Assembly (NCBI RefSeq): GCF_003332885.2
Contig: NZ_QOWJ01000001.1
Coordinates: forward strand, 1,073,453-1,137,452
Origin: Paracnuella aquatica
GTDB taxonomy: Bacteria > Bacteroidota > Bacteroidia > Chitinophagales > Chitinophagaceae
Direction of reading: 5' to 3'
DNA: 64,000 nucleotides
In this document: one piece after another, positions 8,832 to 15,999 of the stretch
Layout: each line of letters opens with the position of its first letter
Position numbering within the stretch: the first letter of the stretch is position 1
Notes under the pieces: model-generated
Told to the model about the DNA's origin: nothing
Databases searched by the model: none
Seen by the model: only the letters and a program-made list of their open reading frames with translations
Made by a program: the position numbers and the translations under genes

Positions 8832-9914
8832 CTAAAAAGGCGCAACCTTTAGCTTTTCTGCCAGTTCGCGTAAATCTTTTACCACTGCGGCATGCAGCGG
8901 AATTCCGGCAGCCATCCGTTCCTTTTCCATATCCCGCTCCAGGTCGCCCGGAATGAGCACGGGCTGCGCCGCATCGGCCGGTGTGGCATTGCGGAAACGC
9001 CGGATCCAGTTGTCCATATGTTGTTTAAATTCTTCCGCCGGACGAAACGCATCGACCCGCATGGCGCCGAAGAAATGGCCCAATCCTTCGCCGGGCATAT
9101 TTAGTGGCATGGGCACATACGCCGGGAACGGCGGCGCCCATGGGCCATAAGAAGCACCGCTTAAAACTGCCGAAAAAATATCAACAATCGATCCCAACGC
9201 ATATCCCTTGTGGCTGCCATGTTCACGATCGCTGCCAAGGGGTAGTAATGCTCCACCAGTTTTTAGCGCATGTGCATCAACGGTAGTTTGGCCGTCTTTA
9301 TCCTGCACCCAACCTGTTGGTGCTTCGCCGCCTTTGCGTTGCAAAATTTCAAGCTTGCCGTTGGCAGCAGTTGTAGTGGCCATATCGGCTACAAACGGTG
9401 GCTCCTCGCCTGCCGGGATGGCTACGCAAATGGGATTGGTGCCCAACATTCGTTCTATCGAAAAAGTTGGTGCCACTAGCGCACTGGCATTGGTCATCGA
9501 GATGCCGATCATATCATGCTCCAACGCCATCATGGCGTGGTAGCCAGCAATGCCATAATGGTTGCTGTTCTTTACACTCACCCAACCGGTGCCGGCAACC
9601 TTTGCTTTATCAATGGCGATTTGCATCGCCTTCGGCGCTACAACCAAGCCCAAGCCTTTATCGCCATCAACCGTCGCCGTTGAAGGTGTTTCATGTACAA
9701 TGCGCACATCAGGGGTTGGATTGATGCGGCCCGCTTCGTACAGCCGCACGTAGCCCGTAAGCCGTGCTACGCCATGCGAATCAATTCCGCGAACATCAGC
9801 CGACAGCAACACTTTTGTAGCCAGTGCTGCATCCGCTTCAGGGCAGCCAATGGACAGGAAAACGGAGTGTGTAAAGCGATATAATTCTTCGTAGGAGATC
9901 AACGTTTCGGACAT
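8832..9914 (-). CDS. Malate/L-lactate-type dehydrogenase (Ldh_2 family)
   Basis: This 360-residue NAD(P)-dependent 2-hydroxyacid dehydrogenase belongs to the Ldh_2 family (malate, ureidoglycolate, sulfolactate and 2,3-diketogulonate dehydrogenases). Visible blocks are 'DVRGIDSHGVARL' with the conserved His, 'TVDGDKGLGLVVAPKAM', 'VSVKNSNHYGIAGYHAM', 'MTNASALVAPTFSIERMLGTNP' and 'HKGYALGSIVDIFSAVLSGA'. The protein is cytoplasmic with no signal peptide. It is transcribed in the same direction as the upstream Gfo/Idh/MocA gene but has its own apparent leaderless promoter. Specificity cannot be fixed from sequence; a sugar-acid substrate would suit the neighbourhood but is only a guess. Confidence 0.9.
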   Translation of the reverse strand: MSETLISYEELYRFTHSVFLSIGCPEADAALATKVLLSADVRGIDSHGVARLTGYVRLYEAGRINPTPDVRIVHETPSTATVDGDKGLGLVVAPKAMQIAIDKAKVAGTGWVSVKNSNHYGIAGYHAMMALEHDMIGISMTNASALVAPTFSIERMLGTNPICVAIPAGEEPPFVADMATTTAANGKLEILQRKGGEAPTGWVQDKDGQTTVDAHALKTGGALLPLGSDREHGSHKGYALGSIVDIFSAVLSGASYGPWAPPFPAYVPMPLNMPGEGLGHFFGAMRVDAFRPAEEFKQHMDNWIRRFRNATPADAAQPVLIPGDLERDMEKERMAAGIPLHAAVVKDLRELAEKLKVAPF

Positions 9915-9918
9915 GGCG

Positions 9919-9926
9919 CAAAAGTA
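9919..9926 (-). promoter_or_regulatory. -7 promoter box, apparent leaderless mRNA
   Basis: On the minus strand TACTTTTG is followed by CGCC and then the ATG of the Ldh_2 gene, only four bases after the box. Transcription would start at or next to the ATG. The same 'TACTTTTGCGCC' string precedes the amidotransferase gene at 4768. The first arm of a 31-bp inverted repeat begins five bases upstream of the box. Confidence 0.55.
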
Positions 9927-9931
9927 TAACA

Positions 9932-10090
9932 GAACCAGTGATTTGTGGGATGGGAAAGGATTGGGATGAATAAAGTCAACGAGCTTCGTTCTATTTTAAA
10001 GCATTCTGTAAGCGGGCCGCAAAACGCAGAACGCGATACCGCTAATAAGCGATCCTTAAAATCCTTTCCCATCCCACAAATCACTGGTTC
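9932..10090. repeat. Perfect 31-bp inverted repeat with 97-base spacer
   Basis: Bases 9932-9962 and 10060-10090 are exact reverse complements over 31 bases (core GTGGGATGGGAAAGG). The spacer 9963-10059 contains smaller hairpins such as AACGA-GCT-TCGTT. One arm lies just upstream of the Ldh_2 promoter; the other covers the stop codon and last codons of the Gfo/Idh/MocA gene, so the message of that gene would end in a long stem. It looks like a non-coding intergenic repeat element; no protein is encoded. Confidence 0.9.
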
Positions 10091-11460
10091 CCGGCGTTCC
10101 AATGCATTACCTTTCGTTGAAAATAACTTTCGTTCGCAAGCAGGCAGGGTGCTGCGGCGCGGAAACCAAATAAGGCATCTTCCACCACTGGTTTTTTGTT
10201 GCGTACCGATTCAAAAAAATTGAGGTGGTGATCGAGCCGTTCGTCGTAGCCCTGTGGTGCGTTGAACTTGATCGGCTCGCCTTTAATTTTCTTTTTGTCC
10301 GCTTCACTCCAACGCTGGTTGTAAGCGGCAATGATTTGCTCCTGCGCTGCTTTCGGGTATGTGTCCAAGGAATCCCAGCCACCGTAGCCTGGCGCTTTAG
10401 GCAGCTTGTTTTGGTGCACTGTAATGCCGCTCCAGCCAAAATCAATCGAGCCATCAGAGCCGTAAAAACGTACCCGGCTATCATCGGGGCGTTCGCCGCC
10501 CGATGCAAAATTTACTTTGAGCAATACCTGGAACGCCGGGTGCTGCGGCGTGGCGCCGTATTCCATCACGCCGGTCATTACATCGGGCACATTGCGGCCG
10601 TCTTTCCAATACGATATATCGCCGCTGGCAAATATGCGGTTGGGCCCATGCGAGCCCGTAATAAAATGAATGCCGGTGAGCAAGTGCACAAATAGGTCGC
10701 CGGCCACACCGGTGCCGTGTTCGCGGTAGTTGCGCCACCAGAAAAATTGTTTGGGGTCGTAGGGTGCAGATGGATTTTGCCGGTTAAACCGCTTCCAATC
10801 TACTGTTTGCGGTGAGCCGTCGAGTGGCATGGTATATTGCCAGGCGCCCAGCGCATCGTGCCGGTCGAAGGAGGCTTCAATGCAGTTGAGCGTACCGATG
10901 ACGCCCTGGTTGTACAACTCTTTTGCTTTGGCATAAACGATGGAAGAGATGCGCTGGCTTCCTACCTGCAAGATGCCGCCAGTTTCCTTTTGCACTTTGA
11001 TCATGCTGCGGCCCTGGTCGATGTGCTGCATCATGGGCTTTTCGCAATACACGGCTTTGCCCGTGCGCAGCGCTTCGTTGGTGATCACATCGTGCCAGTT
11101 GTCGGAAGTGCACACAAACACGGCGTCGATGTCTTTTCGGTCGAGCAGTGCAGCGTAGTTTTGGGTTGTAAAGATGGCGTTACCGAAGATCTCTTTCGCC
11201 CGTTCGAGGTGGCCGGTGTAAAGGTCGCAAACAGCGCCGATGGACACGCCGGGCACTTTGGCCGCGGTGCGGGCATTGGCCAGTCCCATGATGCCAAAAC
11301 CAATTATACCCACACGAATGTTATCGTTAGCGCCGTAGTGGCGTTCGTAAGGCAAAATGCGGCTTTCCAGTTCGCTGTCGGGAATGTTGGCTAGTGAAGC
11401 AATAGGCAGCAACAGGGATGCGTTGCCCAGGTTTTTGAGAAACTTTCGGCGGGATGACAT
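10081..11460 (-). CDS. Gfo/Idh/MocA family oxidoreductase with Tat signal
   Basis: This 459-residue NAD(P)-dependent sugar or sugar-alcohol oxidoreductase starts 'MSSRRKFLKNLGNASLLLPI', a twin-arginine signal, so it is probably folded with its cofactor and exported to the periplasm. The Rossmann motif 'VGIIGFGIMGLANA' follows at about residue 50, then 'DAVFVCTSDNWH' and the characteristic 'GKAVYCEKPMM' near residue 145. The C-terminal half is the mixed alpha/beta domain ('DLFVHLLTGIHFITG'). Exported members in Bacteroidota act on glycosides in polysaccharide breakdown. It lies about 1.2 kb from the xylan locus, but ssb and a DUF3072 gene intervene. Its last codons lie inside a 31-bp inverted repeat. 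Confidence 0.93.
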   Translation of the reverse strand: MSSRRKFLKNLGNASLLLPIASLANIPDSELESRILPYERHYGANDNIRVGIIGFGIMGLANARTAAKVPGVSIGAVCDLYTGHLERAKEIFGNAIFTTQNYAALLDRKDIDAVFVCTSDNWHDVITNEALRTGKAVYCEKPMMQHIDQGRSMIKVQKETGGILQVGSQRISSIVYAKAKELYNQGVIGTLNCIEASFDRHDALGAWQYTMPLDGSPQTVDWKRFNRQNPSAPYDPKQFFWWRNYREHGTGVAGDLFVHLLTGIHFITGSHGPNRIFASGDISYWKDGRNVPDVMTGVMEYGATPQHPAFQVLLKVNFASGGERPDDSRVRFYGSDGSIDFGWSGITVHQNKLPKAPGYGGWDSLDTYPKAAQEQIIAAYNQRWSEADKKKIKGEPIKFNAPQGYDERLDHHLNFFESVRNKKPVVEDALFGFRAAAPCLLANESYFQRKVMHWNAGNQ

Positions 11461-11619
11461 GGCAAGTTCGTTTGCCCTAATTTAAGGATATTATGGCAGT
11501 GCTGATTACTATAAAAACAAGCAGCTCGCCATTTGCTAAATAGTGTTACTGAACGTACAAGTGAGTGACACAACAGGCGCTAAACAGAAATACTGTAGCC
11601 GGCTAAAAAATAATGGGCA

Positions 11620-11648
11620 TAAAAAAGCCCCCGGTGCGGGGGCTTTAT
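11620..11648 (-). terminator. Terminator after ssb
   Basis: An 8-bp GC-rich stem (AAGCCCCC / GGGGGCTT) with a five-base loop is followed on the minus strand by a run of six T. It lies 19 bases past the ssb stop. Confidence 0.9.
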
Positions 11649-11666
11649 GGAGAAAATGAATTTCCA

Positions 11667-12116
11667 TTAGAATGGCAGGTCGTCTACCTGGTCGGCACCA
11701 ATGCCGCTGGAAGCAGGAACTTCGTTGCGGTTGTTGTTGTAAGCAGGTGCGCCGGAATCTTGCTGACCATAAGATGAAGGTCCGCCGGCCTGGTTGTTTT
11801 CGCGGCCGCCCAGCAATTGTACATCGCGAACACGCATGGAAAGCGTGGCGCCGCTGGTGCCGTCGTTGCGGGTAAATGTGCGTACCTCGGGGGTGCCTTC
11901 TACAAATACCTGCTGGCCTTTGGTGAGGTAGGGCGCAACGGCCGTGCGGTCGGTCCAGTAAGCGCAATCAACCCAGGTTGTTTTTTCCTGGTTGTTGCCC
12001 TGGCTGTCCCGGAATTTTTCGGAATGTGCCACCGTAAAGTTGATCACATTCTTCCCGTTAACCGTGTTTACCACACAGTCTTTTCCCAAACGTCCGATAA
12101 CTTGCAATTTGATCAT
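11667..12116 (-). CDS. ssb: Single-stranded DNA-binding protein
   Basis: This is a 149-residue SSB that coats single-stranded DNA in replication and repair. The OB-fold begins 'MIKLQVIGRLGKDC' and continues 'INFTVAHSEK', 'KTTWVDCAYW' and 'KGQQVFVEGTPEVR'. A glycine, asparagine and glutamine-rich linker follows, then the acidic tip 'DDLPF' that recruits partner proteins. I place the start at 12116 because an upstream in-frame ATG at 12137 only adds seven atypical residues before the fold. It has its own terminator. Confidence 0.96.
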   Translation of the reverse strand: MIKLQVIGRLGKDCVVNTVNGKNVINFTVAHSEKFRDSQGNNQEKTTWVDCAYWTDRTAVAPYLTKGQQVFVEGTPEVRTFTRNDGTSGATLSMRVRDVQLLGGRENNQAGGPSSYGQQDSGAPAYNNNRNEVPASSGIGADQVDDLPF

Positions 12117-12235
12117 AGTACTCAGTATTAAGCCCACAAGATACAGTTATTAGCCACAGTGGTGCAAGTATTTTGGTTAAAAAAATTAGCATTTTTCCAC
12201 ATTTAATCAACTTTCAAACACAGCAATTAGGGTAC

Positions 12236-12268
12236 AAAAAAGCGGCAGGTGTTGGCGTGCCGCTTTAA
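12236..12268 (-). terminator. Terminator after the DUF3072-type gene
   Basis: The stem AAAGCGGCA / TGCCGCTTT with a 10-base loop ends on the minus strand in a run of six T. It lies 35 bases past the stop at 12303. Confidence 0.85.
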
Positions 12269-12302
12269 GGTAATTTCTAAATAAAATCTGCTGGTAAAGA
12301 AA

Positions 12303-12581
12303 TTAGGAATCCAATCCCCTGCCTGTTTTATGTTGCAGTTCGTCGATCTTTTTCGAAGCTTCCGCTTTCGATATTTCCTCGTCAAATTCCTCCCCGGCCT
12401 CGCTGGACAAGGTTTTCAGGTAAGAGCGCTGTGCGCCGGTCATGGGTTCGTCGCCGGTTACCCAATCGGCGGGATCTTTTTCTGTGTTGTCGCCCCGCAG
12501 GCCGCTTGCCGTTTCATCTGCTACCTTGTTCTCTTTTCCCTCGCGGCCATTTTCAGCACTGTTATTTCGTTCGTTTTTCAT
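12303..12581 (-). CDS. DUF3072-type small protein, 92 aa
   Basis: This is a short, very acidic and hydrophilic protein. Its C-terminal half has the DUF3072 pattern 'PMTGAQRSYLKTLSSEAGEEF' shortened here to its key blocks 'PMTGAQ', 'SYLKTL' and 'SKAEASKKIDELQ'. The first half is low-complexity and probably disordered ('NERNNSAENGREGKENK'). An upstream start at 12662 would overlap the xylanase gene and give an unnatural N-terminus, so the ATG at 12581 is preferred. The function of the family is unknown; many members are linked to stress conditions. It lies directly after the xylan locus on the same strand but is probably unrelated to it. Confidence 0.75.
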   Translation of the reverse strand: MKNERNNSAENGREGKENKVADETASGLRGDNTEKDPADWVTGDEPMTGAQRSYLKTLSSEAGEEFDEEISKAEASKKIDELQHKTGRGLDS

Positions 12582-12640
12582 GCTAATTATTTTAGCTAAA
12601 TGAAAACAAAGAGCAGGCCAGAAACGGCATCCCGGTTTTT

Positions 12641-13705
12641 TTAAAACTTCAACACTTCCCAATATACTTTCTTGGGTTGCAGGTTGCGGTCGAACAGCAG
12701 CGGGTGATCTTTGCGGCCACGCACCGGGAAGTTGTCGAGCCAGGTAAAGCGGTCGGAAATATTCCAGAACGTAACGCTGGAAATGTTTTTGCGGTATTTG
12801 CGGAACAACTCAAAACTCATTTTGTACACGTCGATCTGCTGTTGCTCTTTTTGTGGGGTAAACGCGGTGTCGCTGTCCGATGGCCTGCGTTCGCGGGCAC
12901 TGTGTTCTTTTGGATACACCGAAATATCGAGCTCCGTGATGTGCATTTGCAAACCCAGTGCAGCAAAGTCTTTCAGCGTGCTTTCCAATTGCGGACGGGT
13001 GGGCTCATTTATCGCCCAATGTGCCTGCAGGCCCACACCATGGATGGGTATGCCGGCCGCCTTCAGGCTGTTGACCAGGCGGATAATTTTTGCCCGTTTT
13101 ACCGGGTTGATCTCATCATAATCGTTGTAAAAAAGCAGGGCTTTTGGGTCGGCCTCATGTGCCCACTGGAATGCCTTGGCAATATACTCTTCTCCGCAGA
13201 TCTGGTACCACAGCGATGGCCGCAGGTATTCATCGGGTTTGTCGGAGATGGCTTCGTTCACCACATCCCATGCGTATACCGTGCCCTTGTAGCGGTTGAC
13301 TACTGTGGTAATATGGTGCTTCATCCGCTGCAGCAGCACTTCTTTGCTCACCTGCCCACCAGCCGAATCTTTAAAGATCCAGGCTGGCGCCTGTGTATGC
13401 CACACCAGCGTGTGGCCGCGCAGCTTCATGCTGTTGCGTTTGGCAAATGCGGCGACCGAATCAGCATCACGCCAATTGAACTCGCCTTCCCGCGGATGGA
13501 TCGGTCCCATCTTCATGGCATTCTCCGGAGTCATGCTGTTGAATTCTTTTTTCACAAGGTCGCCTTGTTCGGTTGCTAATGCCCGCGGACTAACGGCCAC
13601 GCCTATGGGAAAATAAGCTTTGTAATAATCCTTCAGTCCTTTTTGCTGTGCAAAACCTGTAGCAGCAACAGCGGCTACGCATGCAGTTAAAATCAGTTTC
13701 TTCAT
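12641..13705 (-). CDS. Endo-1,4-beta-xylanase, GH10, secreted
   Basis: This 354-residue glycoside hydrolase family 10 enzyme cuts internal beta-1,4-xylosyl bonds. It has a cleavable signal peptide (residues 1-19, ending 'TGFAQ'), then a single TIM-barrel catalytic domain with no accessory module. 'LRGHTLVWHTQAPAW' is the substrate-cleft strand, Glu151 in 'AWDVVNEA' is the acid/base and Glu259 in 'HITELDIS' the nucleophile. With a standard signal peptide rather than a lipobox it is expected in the periplasm, where it would trim imported xylo-oligosaccharides. It is the last gene of the minus-strand run, 93 bases after the esterase fusion. Two other GH10 genes in the locus are lipoproteins. Confidence 0.96.
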   Translation of the reverse strand: MKKLILTACVAAVAATGFAQQKGLKDYYKAYFPIGVAVSPRALATEQGDLVKKEFNSMTPENAMKMGPIHPREGEFNWRDADSVAAFAKRNSMKLRGHTLVWHTQAPAWIFKDSAGGQVSKEVLLQRMKHHITTVVNRYKGTVYAWDVVNEAISDKPDEYLRPSLWYQICGEEYIAKAFQWAHEADPKALLFYNDYDEINPVKRAKIIRLVNSLKAAGIPIHGVGLQAHWAINEPTRPQLESTLKDFAALGLQMHITELDISVYPKEHSARERRPSDSDTAFTPQKEQQQIDVYKMSFELFRKYRKNISSVTFWNISDRFTWLDNFPVRGRKDHPLLFDRNLQPKKVYWEVLKF

Positions 13706-13798
13706 GTTGGAATGATGCGCCCAATGCGATGCGGCGTATGCATCAAATAAATGCCGCCGAAGCCCACTGGGCTTGGTTTTTGGTTAAAAGTTGCGCTA

Positions 13799-15868
13799 TT
13801 ATTTTTTTGTAAAATACCGTTTGGCAAATGGCAAAAAGTACTGCCAGTTGGGGCCCGTTGTGTGCCCGCCGCTATGCTGGCGAAATGCAATGTCACCGTC
13901 GGCAATCAACGTTTCCTGTGGTGGAAATTCGGTGGTGCCCATATCCCTTTTACCCAACAGGCGGTATACCGGCCCGGCATGAACGCCGGCTAAAAACATG
14001 CCCCGTGCATCAATCCACTGCCCTTCCACCGTTGGCGATCCCACACTAATGAACACCGGCCTTGGCGCACAAAGTGCCAGCAGTTGGTGTGCATCCACTG
14101 GCAGATCGTTGGGGGTGAGCGGGCCTGCATATTTTATAAAATTGCCGGCAAACCAATGGTATTCAGCCGAGGATGCGAGGTTCTCGACCTGCTCGCCAAA
14201 TACACGTCGCAGAATTTTTAACCCACCCGCACCGGACGATCCGATAAAACCCACTTTGATGCGTGGCTCGTAAGCCATGGCTACAACGGCCGCCTTGCCA
14301 TAGCGCGACAAACCTTCGATGGCTACGTTTGTTGCATCCAGCGATTTGTCGTTTTCAAAATAATCAATGGCGCGGCTGGCGCCCCAGGCCCATGCCCGCA
14401 ATGCACCCCAATCATCGGGTTTGCGCGGCTGACCTTTATTTACCAAACCAATAATGCCTTCGGTGAGGCCAGCACCATTATCGGCCTGGAAAGAAGTAGG
14501 TACCAGCACCGCGGCGGCCCAGCCCATTTCCAGCACCTGTTCCTGCCAGCTTTTTTGTACCGGCGTACCGGCAGGCGGTGGCGGCATGCGGAAACCAGCG
14601 GGGAACACAAAGCCAAATTCAAGCACCACAGGTACAGCACCAGTTGCAATTTTCGGTTTCAAAATCGACATTTGCATGTCCACTTTTATCTGCGGGTAAC
14701 TGGAGTTATCTACATGACCAACCAGTTGCTGCTCGACTGCGGCAATGCTTCCGATCATAGTGTCTTTTGTCGCGGTTACCTCCCATTTAACGCCGGGTGT
14801 TTTGGCAGGCACACGGCCATAAATTTCGCGGTCAAATGCTTCTACTATTTGCGGCCGGCGGCTTTTCCACCAGGTATTTGCATTGGTTACTTTTTTGCCA
14901 TTGGCCAGCATCAGCGGGTCGGGCAGCGACGTGTATTGTGTGGCTTTACTTTCATCCGAGTTTGCCGCGTTGGGCGCCTGCGGGTTGCCCGAAGGGCCGG
15001 GCCTTGTAGCCTTGATATTGAGCTGCGCCAGCATTTGTTTGTAATCTTCGTCCGTCTTCTTTTGTTGTGCGGCCGCGGCTGCGGTGCGGGTTTGCCAGTC
15101 ACGAATGTGTTCGGCCACATCAATCATCGGCGCTACCCAAATATCTTGCTCCACCTCTTTCAGGTATTGCAGCAATTGCCGGTGCGCCGGCAGCGATACA
15201 TCCAGCCCATTGCCGCCACCTACACCATGAAACAAAATTACCAGCAAGGAATTTTTCGCCATTGCTTCTTTAACCCATGCAATCATTTGCTCGCCGGTGT
15301 GCCCCGCCACCATGTAGCAATCCACATCGTACAAGTCCACGTTTTGAATGGGCCGCATTTGGTTGCGCACTGCACGGGCCGCTACAAAGTCAGGTTTCAA
15401 CTCATTGATAAACGACACGTCGCCGATCTTCATATCGCCGCAGGTGTAGGCAAATGTGCGCCTTGTTTTACCGTCCAGCGCCTGCAGCAATACGTTGGTG
15501 GCGCGGGTTTCGTCCACCATTCGCTTTACCGTGTATTTTGTCAGATCGTAATCGGCCGGAACCCATTCCCTGCCGGCTCCGCCATTGCAAGGATGGTACA
15601 TGGTATGGTTGCCCAGTTCGTGCCCACGTGTAGCCACATTGCGCCATTGTGGCAAGCGTTTTTGCATGGACGGCGAAAAACCGGTAACATAAAAAGTTGC
15701 TTTCAATTGCAGCGAATCGAGCAGGGGCAATGCGTTGTCAAGGTGCTGGTCGATGGCATCATCGTAAGTGAGCACCACAGCTGCTTTTTTACCACGCCAA
15801 GGTGCATTGAATTGGGCACTGCTGTGCAATGCAGCAGCAAGGAGAACAAGCAATGAAATTTTCTTCAT
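13799..15868 (-). CDS. Polysaccharide deacetylase / CE15 glucuronoyl esterase fusion
   Basis: This 689-residue protein joins two esterases. A signal peptide (1-19) is followed by a NodB-type deacetylase domain (about 25-260) with metal ligands Asp37 in 'LTYDDA' and His88/His92 in 'GHELGNHTMYHP', and 'LFHG' (His214). A Gln/Ala/Pro-rich linker spans about 262-312. The second domain (about 313-689) is a CE15 glucuronoyl methylesterase: 'WWKSRRPQIVEAFDREIYG', nucleophile Ser521 in 'GLSRYGKAA', 'GSSGAGG', and a C-terminal His-rich 'QHSGGHT'. Known roles are removal of acetyl groups and hydrolysis of lignin esters on glucuronic acid. Placing both on one chain suits acetylated, lignin-linked glucuronoxylan. 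The deacetylase substrate could be something other than xylan. Confidence 0.9.
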   Translation of the reverse strand: MKKISLLVLLAAALHSSAQFNAPWRGKKAAVVLTYDDAIDQHLDNALPLLDSLQLKATFYVTGFSPSMQKRLPQWRNVATRGHELGNHTMYHPCNGGAGREWVPADYDLTKYTVKRMVDETRATNVLLQALDGKTRRTFAYTCGDMKIGDVSFINELKPDFVAARAVRNQMRPIQNVDLYDVDCYMVAGHTGEQMIAWVKEAMAKNSLLVILFHGVGGGNGLDVSLPAHRQLLQYLKEVEQDIWVAPMIDVAEHIRDWQTRTAAAAAQQKKTDEDYKQMLAQLNIKATRPGPSGNPQAPNAANSDESKATQYTSLPDPLMLANGKKVTNANTWWKSRRPQIVEAFDREIYGRVPAKTPGVKWEVTATKDTMIGSIAAVEQQLVGHVDNSSYPQIKVDMQMSILKPKIATGAVPVVLEFGFVFPAGFRMPPPPAGTPVQKSWQEQVLEMGWAAAVLVPTSFQADNGAGLTEGIIGLVNKGQPRKPDDWGALRAWAWGASRAIDYFENDKSLDATNVAIEGLSRYGKAAVVAMAYEPRIKVGFIGSSGAGGLKILRRVFGEQVENLASSAEYHWFAGNFIKYAGPLTPNDLPVDAHQLLALCAPRPVFISVGSPTVEGQWIDARGMFLAGVHAGPVYRLLGKRDMGTTEFPPQETLIADGDIAFRQHSGGHTTGPNWQYFLPFAKRYFTKK

Positions 15869-15999
15869 GGTTGCGTATCGTTAGTTGCCGATAGTATCGG
15901 CTATCGTTTTTTTATAAATATGGCACACAGCAACACAATGCATTGCGCAGGGCACCATGCATTGTGTATTGTTTGCAAGAAAAATTTATTCAAACGTGT

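Noticed and set aside
9932-10090. Retron-like msr/msd element
   Set aside because: No reverse transcriptase gene lies nearby and the arms are far longer than retron a1/a2 repeats.
13755-13775. AAGCCCA/TGGGCTT hairpin as terminator between the esterase fusion and GH10 genes
   Set aside because: The only T-run follows on the plus strand, while both genes run on the minus strand.
14555-15856. A 433-codon open frame on the plus strand
   Set aside because: It lies fully opposite the deacetylase/CE15 gene, has a composition rich in Cys, His, Arg and Phe typical of an antisense frame, and shows no family pattern.
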